In this document: in pieces, positions 27,073 through 33,909 of the stretch
Layout: each line of letters starts with the position of its first letter
Numbering within the stretch: position 1 is the stretch's first letter
From: Schumannella sp. 10F1B-5-1
GTDB lineage: Bacteria; Actinomycetota; Actinomycetes; Actinomycetales; Microbacteriaceae
Assembly: GCF_006517535.1 (NCBI RefSeq)
Contig: NZ_VHQH01000034.1
Location: 186,001 to 250,000, forward strand
Direction of reading: 5' to 3'
Length of the DNA: 64,000 nucleotides
Notes under the pieces: generated by a model
Told to the model about the DNA's origin: nothing
What the model saw: the letters and a program-made list of their open reading frames with translations, nothing else
Database searches by the model: none
Translations under genes and position numbers: made by a program

Positions 27073-28293
27073 TCAGACGAAGGCGCTCTGCCCTGTGATC
27101 GCCTTGCCCACGATCAGCGTGTTCATCTCGCGCGTTCCCTCGTAGCTGTAAAGCGCCTCGGCGTCGGCGAAGTGGCGGGCCACGTCGTAGTCGAGCACGA
27201 TGCCGTTGCCGCCCATGGCCTCACGGGCCCAGGCGACCGTCTCGCGCATCCGGCTCGTGGCGAAGGCCTTCGCCAGGGCGGCGTGCTCGTCGCGCTGGGT
27301 GCCGTGGTCGAGCATCTGCGAGACGCGGGTGACCATCGCGATGGAGGCGGTGATGTTGCCGATGCTCTTGGCCAGCAGGTCCTGCACGAGCTGGTGCGCG
27401 GCGATCGGCTTGCCGAACTGCTGCCGCTCGGTCGCGTAGCGCAGAGCGGCCTCGTAGGCGCCGATCGAGTTGCCGACGGCGGCCCAGGCGACCTCGGCGC
27501 GGGTGAGGCGCAGCACGGCGGCCGTGTCGCGGAACGTGTTCGCGTTCTGCAGCCGCAGCCGCTCGGGCACCCGCACGCCCTCGAGCACGATGTCGGCGTT
27601 CTGCACGATGCGCAGGCTCTGCTTGTTCTCGATCTTGGCCGTCGTGAAGCCGGGGGTGTCGTTCGGCACGATGAAGCCGGTGACCTGGCCGTCGTCGGCC
27701 TTGCGCGCCCAGATGACGGTCACATCGCTGAAGGTCGCGTTGCCGATCCAGCGCTTCGCGCCGTCGAGGATCCAGTCGTCGCCGTCGCGGCGGGCGACCG
27801 TGCGCAGGCCCTGGGCGCTGTCGCTGCCCGAGAGCGGCTCGGTCAGTCCGAAGGCGCCGATCAGCTCGCCCGAGGCGAGCTTCGGCAGCCACTCGGCGCG
27901 CTGCTCGGGCGAGCCGGCGACGCCGATCGCGCCCATCGCGAGCCCGTTCTGCACGCCGACGTAGGTGGCGACGCTCGCATCCACCCGCGCCAGCTCGAGC
28001 GCGACCCAGCCGCGGTAGACGGCCGAGTTCTCGAACGAGCTGGTCTCGGCCCACTGCATGCCGAACACCGGCTGGCGGTGCAGGCCCGGCAGGATCTCGC
28101 GCGGGAACTCCGCCTTCTCCCACGCGCCGTTGACGACCGGCTTGACCTCGGCCTCGAGGTAGGAGCGCAGTCCGGCGAGCGCGGTCTTCTCGTGCTCGGG
28201 CAGCAGGTCCTCGAAGCCGTAGAAGTCGCTGCGCAGGGTGCTGAACGCGGTCGCCTCGCTCGCGGCGGCGGCGGGCTCGGAGGTGAGGGTCAT
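27073..28293 (-). CDS. Acyl-CoA dehydrogenase, glutaryl-CoA dehydrogenase-like
   Basis: FAD-dependent acyl-CoA dehydrogenase, 406 residues. It shows FGLTEPLSGSDSA (FAD/substrate loop), GAKRWIGNATFSDVTVIWAR, KQSLRIVQNADIVLEGVRVPE, the helical C-terminal domain with RQQFGKPI, and YSYEGTREMNTLIVGKAITG near the end, where the catalytic Glu of glutaryl-CoA dehydrogenases lies. ATG 28293 is preceded by GGAG at 6-nt spacing; an in-frame ATG at 28305 is possible. It is divergent from manA over 200 bp holding a palindromic operator. M. tuberculosis has fadE25 at the matching backbone position (from memory). Confidence 0.9.
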   Translation of the reverse strand: MTLTSEPAAAASEATAFSTLRSDFYGFEDLLPEHEKTALAGLRSYLEAEVKPVVNGAWEKAEFPREILPGLHRQPVFGMQWAETSSFENSAVYRGWVALELARVDASVATYVGVQNGLAMGAIGVAGSPEQRAEWLPKLASGELIGAFGLTEPLSGSDSAQGLRTVARRDGDDWILDGAKRWIGNATFSDVTVIWARKADDGQVTGFIVPNDTPGFTTAKIENKQSLRIVQNADIVLEGVRVPERLRLQNANTFRDTAAVLRLTRAEVAWAAVGNSIGAYEAALRYATERQQFGKPIAAHQLVQDLLAKSIGNITASIAMVTRVSQMLDHGTQRDEHAALAKAFATSRMRETVAWAREAMGGNGIVLDYDVARHFADAEALYSYEGTREMNTLIVGKAITGQSAFV

Positions 28294-28387
28294 CGGTGTC
28301 TCCATCGGTCCGATCGTCCCGGGGCGATGCCGGGGTTCTTCCGGGGTGCCCGGGCAGGCTACGCCGGGCACCTGCGGGGTTCGACCG

Positions 28388-28408
28388 GGTTGGTAGTTTG
28401 AACCAACC
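28388..28408. promoter_or_regulatory. Palindromic operator candidate between acyl-CoA dehydrogenase and manA
   Basis: GGTTGGT and ACCAACC form a perfect 7-bp inverted repeat around a 7-nt centre. The 21-bp dyad is typical of TetR/GntR-type binding sites and lies in a divergent promoter region. An overlapping GGTTC/GAACC pair (28378-28404) makes it wider. Confidence 0.5.
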
Positions 28409-28493
28409 GCGGCGCACGCCGATCCCGCGGTCTTGTAGGTCGCCACAGCCGCCGCCCGGATGCTGTGTGGACATCCGCCAGGAGACTCGCCGC

Positions 28494-29609
28494 ATGCTCG
28501 TGCCCATCACCAACACCCCCCGCGACTACGCCTGGGGCTCGACCACGGCGATCGCCGAGCTGCTCGGCACGACTCCGAGCGGCGGACCGGAGGCCGAGCT
28601 GTGGCTGGGCGCGCATCCCGGATCGCCGGCGCGGATCGCCGACGGCTCGGGCACGCTGCTCGACGTGGTCGACGGGCGCCTGCCGTTCCTGCTCAAGGTG
28701 CTCGCCGCCGCGTCGCCGCTGTCGCTGCAGGCGCACCCGACGCCCGCGCAGGCGGAGGCCGGCTTCGCGGCCGAGGAGCGCGCCGGCGTCGCGATCGACG
28801 ACCCGACTCGCAACTACAAGGACGCTTTCCACAAGCCCGAGCTGATCTACGCGCTGAGCGCGTCGTTCCGCGCCCTGTGCGGCTTCCGCTCGACCGCCGA
28901 GACCCGCACCGTGCTCGGCAGCGCCGTCGGCGACGCCGCGATCGCCGACCTGTTCGCGCGGCTCGACGACGACGCGCAGCTGCGACCCGTCTTCGAGTGG
29001 CTGATCACCCGCGGCGAGGGCGTGGATGCCCTCATCGCCGCCGTCGTCGCGGCCTCGGCCGCCGAGTCGGCGACCGGCCTCAGCTGGGACACCGTCCGCC
29101 TGCTCGCCGGCGCCTACCCCGGCGACCCCGGCATCGTCATCTCGCTGCTGCTGCACACGGTCGAGCTGCACCGGGGCGAGGTGCTCTACCTGCCGGCCGG
29201 CAACATCCACGCCTACCTCGACGGCCTCGGCATCGAGCTGATGGCGGCGAGCGACAACGTGCTGCGCGGCGGCCTCACACCCAAGCACGTGGACGTGCCC
29301 GAGCTGCTGACCGTGCTCGACTTCCGGCCGCTGCCGGTGCCCTACCTGGCGTCCGAGAGCCCGCGCCCGGGCGTGCGGGTGTTCCGGCCCGACGTGCCCG
29401 ACTTCGTGCTCACCGTGCTCGACGACGCGGCGCTCGCCGAGGGCGTCGACCTCGAGCTCGACGGCCGCCCGGCGATCGCGCTGTGGGCGCAGGGCTCGGG
29501 CACGGTGGGGGATGCGGCGGTCGCCCACGGCGGCGCCGTCTACCTGGCCGAGGAACCGGTCGCGACGATGCGCGGCTCGGGTCTGGTGTTCGTCGCGAGC
29601 GCCGGCTGA
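28494..29609 (+). CDS. manA: Mannose-6-phosphate isomerase, class I
   Basis: Zinc enzyme that interconverts fructose-6-P and mannose-6-P, feeding GDP-mannose with manB. 371 residues. It opens ITNTPRDYAWGS; zinc-site motifs are LSLQAHP, FHKPELIYAL and LPAGNIHAYLDGLGIELMA. ATG 28494 follows AGGAGA at good spacing. In M. tuberculosis manA lies near manB; here it is about 10 kb left of it. A hairpin follows the stop. Confidence 0.93.
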   Translation: MLVPITNTPRDYAWGSTTAIAELLGTTPSGGPEAELWLGAHPGSPARIADGSGTLLDVVDGRLPFLLKVLAAASPLSLQAHPTPAQAEAGFAAEERAGVAIDDPTRNYKDAFHKPELIYALSASFRALCGFRSTAETRTVLGSAVGDAAIADLFARLDDDAQLRPVFEWLITRGEGVDALIAAVVAASAAESATGLSWDTVRLLAGAYPGDPGIVISLLLHTVELHRGEVLYLPAGNIHAYLDGLGIELMAASDNVLRGGLTPKHVDVPELLTVLDFRPLPVPYLASESPRPGVRVFRPDVPDFVLTVLDDAALAEGVDLELDGRPAIALWAQGSGTVGDAAVAHGGAVYLAEEPVATMRGSGLVFVASAG

Positions 29610-29616
29610 GGGATAC

Positions 29617-29640
29617 CCCGAGAGCGGTGTGCCGCTCGGG
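29617..29640 (+). terminator. Hairpin after manA
   Basis: GAGCGG/CCGCTC with a further CCCG/CGGG outside a 2-nt bulge, loop TGTG. It begins 8 bp after the manA stop. There is no U-run, common for actinobacterial terminators. Confidence 0.45.
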
Positions 29641-29665
29641 TCTACCGCATGTCGGAGGTGATGTT

Positions 29666-29671
29666 TACGCT
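29666..29671 (+). promoter_or_regulatory. Leaderless -10 box of MFS gene
   Basis: TACGCT, 6 nt before ATG 29678. Confidence 0.6.
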
Positions 29672-29677
29672 GTCCAC

Positions 29678-31030
29678 ATGAGGACCTTCGCGCAGATCCT
29701 GGTGAACACGGCCCTCGCGAACGTGACGACGAGCTTCCTCTGGTTCGCCCTGACCTTCTGGGTGTACCTCGAGACCCGGTCGGTGCTCGCCACCGGCATC
29801 ATCGGCGGCGCGTACATGCTGCTGGTCGCCCTGTTCTCGATGCTGTTCGGCACGATCGTCGACCGGCACCGCAAGCACCGCGTCATGGTGTTCGCGGGCG
29901 TGACGACGCTCATCTCCTTCGGCATCGCCGGCATCCTCTATCTGCTGTTCCCCGAGTCGGCGCTGCTCGACCTCGGCGGCCCGATGTTCTGGGTGTTCTC
30001 GGCGATCATCCTGTTCGGCGCCGTGATCGAGAACATGCGCAACATCGCGCTGAGCACGACGGTCACGCTGCTCGTGCCCGAGGAGCGCCGGCCGAACGCG
30101 AACGGCCTGGTCGGCACCGTGCAGGGGCTCGCCTTCATCGTCACGAGCGTGTTCAGCGGCCTCGCGATCGGTCTGCTCGGGATGGGCTGGACCCTCGTGA
30201 TCGCGATCGCGCTGTCGGCTCTGGCGCTCATCCATCTGCTGTTCCTGACCGTGCCCGAGGAGCAGCCGGAGCGCGAGGGCGACCGGCAGCCGCTCATCGA
30301 CATCCGCGGCAGCGTGACCGCGGTGCGGGCCGTGACGGGCCTGTTCGCGCTGCTGATCTTCTCGACCTTCAACAATCTGATCGGCGGCGTCTACATGGCG
30401 CTCATGGACCCCTACGGCCTCGAGCTGTTCCCGGTCGAGGTCTGGGGTGTCGTGCTGGGGGTCACCTCCACCGGCTTCATCATCGGCGGTCTGCTCGTCG
30501 CGAAGTTCGGACTCGGCCGCAATCCGATCCGCACCCTGCTGATCCTGGTGATGGTCATGGGCGTGCTCGGCGCGCTGTTCACGATCCGCGAGTCGTGGTG
30601 GATCTACGTGGTCGGCATCTGGATGTACATGACGCTCATCCCGGCCGTCGAGGCCTCGGAGCAGACGGTGATCCAGCGGGTCGTGCCGTTCCGCACGCAG
30701 GGCCGCGTGTTCGGCTTCGCGGCGGCGTTCGAGTCGGCGGCCGCGCCGATCACGGCGTTCCTGATCGCGCCGATCGCCGAGTTCGCGATCATCCCCTACA
30801 TGCAGGGGGATGCGGGCCGCGCGCAGCTCGGCTGGCTCCTGGGCGACGGCGAGGCGCGGGGCATCGCGCTCGTGTTCCTCGTCGCCGGCATCGTCATGGT
30901 GATCGCGGCGGCGCTGGCGTTCCTGACCCGGTCGTACCGCACCTTGTCGCGGCAGTACCGTGACAACCCGGCGGAGCAGCCCGAGCAGGCGGGTGGCGGG
31001 GGAGCGACGGCGGTGCCCGCGGCCGAGTGA
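29678..31030 (+). CDS. Major facilitator superfamily transporter (MFS_3 / enterobactin-exporter type)
   Basis: 450 residues and 12 predicted membrane spans, with a cytoplasmic loop between spans 6 and 7 at about 195-215 (EEQPEREGDRQPLIDI). It carries the loop 2-3 motif GTIVDRHRKHRVM, a version of GxxxDRxGRR. It resembles EntS/macrolide-efflux type MFS proteins, so export of a small hydrophobic compound is likely; the substrate is unknown. It is a single leaderless gene that converges on the GlxA-type regulator with a 12-bp gap. Confidence 0.85.
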   Translation: MRTFAQILVNTALANVTTSFLWFALTFWVYLETRSVLATGIIGGAYMLLVALFSMLFGTIVDRHRKHRVMVFAGVTTLISFGIAGILYLLFPESALLDLGGPMFWVFSAIILFGAVIENMRNIALSTTVTLLVPEERRPNANGLVGTVQGLAFIVTSVFSGLAIGLLGMGWTLVIAIALSALALIHLLFLTVPEEQPEREGDRQPLIDIRGSVTAVRAVTGLFALLIFSTFNNLIGGVYMALMDPYGLELFPVEVWGVVLGVTSTGFIIGGLLVAKFGLGRNPIRTLLILVMVMGVLGALFTIRESWWIYVVGIWMYMTLIPAVEASEQTVIQRVVPFRTQGRVFGFAAAFESAAAPITAFLIAPIAEFAIIPYMQGDAGRAQLGWLLGDGEARGIALVFLVAGIVMVIAAALAFLTRSYRTLSRQYRDNPAEQPEQAGGGGATAVPAAE

Positions 31031-31042
31031 GTCGGGCCCCGC

Positions 31043-31996
31043 TCAGCTCGCCTCGCGCGCGCCGAACGCCCGCCGGTAGTCGGTCGGCGTCGTGCCGAGC
31101 ACTTTCAGGAAGTGGTGCCGCATGACGGCGGCCGTGCCGAAGCCGGCGCGCTGCGCGAGCGGCTCGAGGCCGAGGTCGCTCTGCTCGAGCAGCTCCTGCG
31201 CGCGGATGAGGCGCTGCCGGTTGAGCCAGGCGGCGGGCGTCGTGCCGAACTCGGCGCGGAAGCGGCGGGCGAAAGTGCGCGACGACATGAGCGCGCGACG
31301 GGCGAGCTCGTCGATCGCGAGCTCCTGGTCGAGGTGCTCGAGCATCCAGTCGGCGAGGCCGGCGAGGGAGTCGTCGCGGCACTCGGGCACGCTGACCTGG
31401 ATGAACTGGGCCTGCCCGCCGTCGCGCTGCGGCGGCACGACCATCCGCCGGGCGATGACGTTGGCGGCGGCGGCGCCGAACTCCTGGCGGATGAGGTGCA
31501 GCGCGGCGTCGATCCCGGATGCGGTGCCGGCGCTCGTGATCACGCGGCGGTCCTCGACGAAGAGCACGTCGGGATCGACCACGGTGTTCGGATACTCGGC
31601 GGCGAGGCGGTCGGAGTGCATCCAGTGCGTCGTCGACCGGCGGCCGTCGAGGATTCCCGCCTCGGCGAGCACGAAGGCGCCGCTGCAGACGCTCATGATC
31701 CAGGCGCCGCGCGCCTCGGCGTCGCGCAGCACCTGCAGGTAGCGCTCGTCGTTGTTCTGGATCAGGTGCGCCGGAACCGTGATGAGGTCGGCGTCGGCGC
31801 AGGCGCTGAGGTCGTCGGCGATGTTCATCGAGAAGCCCTGGCTGGTCATGACGGGTCCGGGGTCGGCCGTGACGACGTGGTGCTCGAAGCTCGGACCGCC
31901 GGTGGCGCTGCGGTCGATGCCGAAGACCTCGCACATGATGCCGAACTCGAACGGCGCGGTGCCGGGGATGACGAGGGTGGCGACCTTCTTGATCAT
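31043..31996 (-). CDS. GlxA-type transcriptional regulator (DJ-1/PfpI plus AraC HTH)
   Basis: 317 residues. The N-terminal DJ-1/PfpI-like ligand domain (1-185) has the nucleophile-elbow motif SVCSGAFVLAEAGIL. The C-terminal AraC DNA-binding domain (about 215-315) carries two HTHs, with LARRALMSSRTFARRFRAEFG and FGTAAVMRHHFLKVLGTTPTDYRR. ATG 31996 has GGAGAG upstream. The 136-bp upstream region holds three direct TGGCAG sites at 13-bp steps plus inverted copies, probably its own operators. Likely targets are itself and the divergent 43-residue gene or the MFS gene. Confidence 0.88.
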   Translation of the reverse strand: MIKKVATLVIPGTAPFEFGIMCEVFGIDRSATGGPSFEHHVVTADPGPVMTSQGFSMNIADDLSACADADLITVPAHLIQNNDERYLQVLRDAEARGAWIMSVCSGAFVLAEAGILDGRRSTTHWMHSDRLAAEYPNTVVDPDVLFVEDRRVITSAGTASGIDAALHLIRQEFGAAAANVIARRMVVPPQRDGGQAQFIQVSVPECRDDSLAGLADWMLEHLDQELAIDELARRALMSSRTFARRFRAEFGTTPAAWLNRQRLIRAQELLEQSDLGLEPLAQRAGFGTAAVMRHHFLKVLGTTPTDYRRAFGAREAS

Positions 31997-32033
31997 GCGC
32001 TCTCCGAGGTGCGGGCCAGATGGCGGGGTCGAG

Positions 32034-32094
32034 TGGCAGGGCTGTGTGGCAGGGCTGTGTGGCAGAAATCTGCCGGACTGTGGCGATCCTGCCA
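32034..32094. repeat. TGGCAG iterons at exact 13-bp spacing, with inverted copies
   Basis: TGGCAG begins at 32034, 32047 and 32060. The third forms a dyad with TCTGCC (32060-32074), and an inverted CTGCCA lies at 32089-32094. The array is in the divergent control region between the GlxA-type regulator and the small peptide gene. Helically phased half-sites are typical of AraC-type regulators. Confidence 0.6.
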
Positions 32095-32118
32095 CTGTTG
32101 GCATGATCTGTCCATCCG

Positions 32119-32124
32119 TAGCGT
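32119..32124 (+). promoter_or_regulatory. Leaderless -10 box of the 43-residue gene
   Basis: TAGCGT, 7 nt before ATG 32132. Confidence 0.55.
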
Positions 32125-32131
32125 TCCTGCC

Positions 32132-32263
32132 ATGATCACTCTCGCCTTCTTCTCCCTCCTCGGAGTCGGCGCCGCCCTCGCGACGGCCGCCGCCTTCCGC
32201 GACATCGCCCGCGACGGCTACCGTCGCCGCCCGACCCTCGGCTCGCGCATCCCGCGGGTCTGA
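32132..32263 (+). CDS. 43-residue membrane peptide, hypothetical
   Basis: One hydrophobic span (residues 2-22, starting MITLAFFSLLGVGAALAT) followed by a basic tail with RDIARDGYRRRPTLGSRIP. There is no Shine-Dalgarno, but a good leaderless -10 box supports ATG 32132. Peptides ending in a DGYRR-type basic segment recur in Microbacteriaceae as unannotated small proteins (from memory). Function unknown; it lies divergent from the GlxA-type regulator and may be controlled by it. Confidence 0.6.
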   Translation: MITLAFFSLLGVGAALATAAAFRDIARDGYRRRPTLGSRIPRV

Positions 32264-32321
32264 GCCGCCTCCGGCCCGGGCCGCTCGCCGGCCGCTCGCC
32301 GGCCGCCCAGCCGCGCCCCGC

Positions 32322-32327
32322 TAGCCT
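32322..32327 (+). promoter_or_regulatory. Leaderless -10 box of galE
   Basis: TAGCCT, 7 nt before ATG 32335. Confidence 0.68.
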
Positions 32328-32334
32328 GGGTCGC

Positions 32335-33306
32335 ATGACCTGGCTGGTGACCGGCGGCGCCGGATACATCGGCGCGCACGTGCTGCGCGCCCTGCGCGAC
32401 GCGGGCCTCGAGCCCGTCTCGTTCGACGACTACTCGAGCGGACACGAGGCCTTCGTGCCGGCCGATGTTCCGGCGGTGCGGGGCAGCATCCTCGATGGGG
32501 GAGCCCTCGAGCGCGCGATCGTCGAGCACGGCGTGACGGGCGTCATCCACGTCGCCGGCTACAAGTACGCCGGCGTCTCGGTGCAGCGCCCGCTGCACAC
32601 CTACGAGCAGAACGTGACCGGAACCGCCACGCTGCTGGCCGTCATGGCCGACCGCGGCGTCGACCGCATCGTGTTCTCGTCGAGCGCCGCCGTCTACGGC
32701 ACCCCCGACGTCGACCTCGTCGTCGAGGAGACGCCGAAGAGCCCGCAGTCGCCCTACGGCGAGTCGAAGCTGATCGGCGAGTGGCTGCTGCGCGACCAGG
32801 GCGTCGCGACCGGACTGCGGCACACCAGCCTGCGCTACTTCAACGTCGTCGGATCCGGAGATCCGGCGGTGTCGGACACGAGCCCGCACAACCTCTTCCC
32901 GCTCGTCTTCGACGCGCTCGTCGAGGGGCGCACGCCGCGCATCAACGGCGACGACTACGCGACCCCCGACGGCACGAACGTGCGCGACTACATCCACGTC
33001 GCCGACCTGGCCGTGTCGCACGCGGCCGCCGCGCGGCGGCTGGATGCCGGCGACACCCTCGAGCCGGCCTACAACCTGGGCAGCGGCGAGGGCGTGTCGG
33101 TCGCCGAGATCATGGCGGCGATGTCGCGCGTGACCGGCATCGACTTCACGCCCGAGATCGGCCCCCGCCGGGCCGGAGACCCCGCGCGCATCGTCGCCGC
33201 GGGCGAGCTCGCCGCCCGCGATCTGGACTGGGAGATGCGGCACTCGCTCGACGACATGGTGGCGTCGGCGTGGGATGCGCGGCGCGGCGCGTCGCAGGCC
33301 GGTTAA
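32335..33306 (+). CDS. galE: UDP-glucose 4-epimerase
   Basis: NAD-dependent epimerase giving UDP-galactose, the substrate of the Glf mutase in this window. 323 residues. It has VTGGAGYIGAHVL at the N-terminus, HVAGYKYAGVSVQRP, SSSAAVYG and YGESKLIGE (YxxxK), RYFNVVGS, and DYIHVADLA. It is monocistronic between the small peptide gene and whiB. Strict GC-ending codons mark it as core or long resident. Confidence 0.93.
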   Translation: MTWLVTGGAGYIGAHVLRALRDAGLEPVSFDDYSSGHEAFVPADVPAVRGSILDGGALERAIVEHGVTGVIHVAGYKYAGVSVQRPLHTYEQNVTGTATLLAVMADRGVDRIVFSSSAAVYGTPDVDLVVEETPKSPQSPYGESKLIGEWLLRDQGVATGLRHTSLRYFNVVGSGDPAVSDTSPHNLFPLVFDALVEGRTPRINGDDYATPDGTNVRDYIHVADLAVSHAAAARRLDAGDTLEPAYNLGSGEGVSVAEIMAAMSRVTGIDFTPEIGPRRAGDPARIVAAGELAARDLDWEMRHSLDDMVASAWDARRGASQAG

Positions 33307-33334
33307 GGCGAAGACACGAAATATCATCCGCGAC

Positions 33335-33363
33335 TTGACTCGTGAGAATCACACGGGTGTAAT
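33335..33363 (+). promoter_or_regulatory. Sigma-A-type promoter of whiB2
   Basis: TTGACT (33335-33340), a 17-bp spacer, and TGTAAT (33358-33363). It sits in an A+T-richer patch and gives a leader of about 43 nt. It is one of the few genes here with a recognisable -35. Confidence 0.6.
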
Positions 33364-33413
33364 TACCTCAGCGATCGGAGCTGGGAACCGAGAGCGATGA
33401 GGGGAGAGGCCTG

Positions 33414-33743
33414 ATGGCGATCAACGAGTACCGCCCGCATGTGCCGGACGACTGGTTCGTCGACCCCGTGCGTCTCGGCGTCCCCGGTGTGCGCAAGCCC
33501 GCCGTGGAGGAGGACGAGAACCAGCTCTCCTGGCAGTCGGACGCGCTGTGCGCGCAGACCGACCCCGAGGCGTTCTTCCCCGAGAAGGGCGGATCGACGC
33601 GCGACGCGAAGAAGATCTGCACCGGATGCGAGGTGCGCGCCGAGTGCCTGCAGTACGCCCTCGAGAACGACGAGCGCTTCGGCATCTGGGGCGGCCTCTC
33701 CGAGCGCGAGCGCCGCAAGCTTCGCCGCAGCCGCATCGCCTGA
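33414..33743 (+). CDS. whiB2: WhiB-family iron-sulfur regulator (WhiB2/WhmD type)
   Basis: 109 residues with the four [4Fe-4S] Cys at 46, 69, 72 and 78 (C-x22-C-x2-C-x5-C), the turn GIWGG at 90-94 and a basic C-terminus RERRKLRRSRIA. WhiB2/WhmD proteins control septation and division with WhiA-type partners. Its backbone position, before Rv3259, Rv3258 and manB homologues, matches whiB2 of M. tuberculosis. ATG 33414 follows GGGGAGAGG. Two hairpins follow the stop. Confidence 0.93.
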   Translation: MAINEYRPHVPDDWFVDPVRLGVPGVRKPAVEEDENQLSWQSDALCAQTDPEAFFPEKGGSTRDAKKICTGCEVRAECLQYALENDERFGIWGGLSERERRKLRRSRIA

Positions 33744-33786
33744 GCCGGCGAGCGGATCGGGCCGGCTGAGCCGACGGCGGCGTCGG
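33743..33786 (+). terminator. Tandem hairpins after whiB2
   Basis: AGCCGGC/GCCGGCT (33743-33767, 11-nt loop) and CCGACG/CGTCGG (33771-33786, 4-nt loop) directly follow the stop codon. There is no U-tract. Tandem GC-rich stems are plausible actinobacterial terminators. Confidence 0.45.
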
Positions 33787-33896
33787 ATCCGGGTACGACA
33801 CGACCGGTCTTGGCGGCCGCCCGGGGCCTGAACCCCGAGCGGGGGTCACCTCTCTGGCGCGCCGCGCGTCATCCCCGGCGATCTGGGCGCCCCGCC

Positions 33897-33902
33897 TAGC
33901 CT
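33897..33902 (+). promoter_or_regulatory. Leaderless -10 box of the large GT2 gene
   Basis: TAGCCT, 7 nt before ATG 33910. Confidence 0.65.
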
Positions 33903-33909
33903 CGACTCG

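Noticed and set aside
32281-32320. GCCGCTCGCCG direct repeats before galE
   Set aside because: Short GC-rich slippage-like sequence, two copies only, no clear function.
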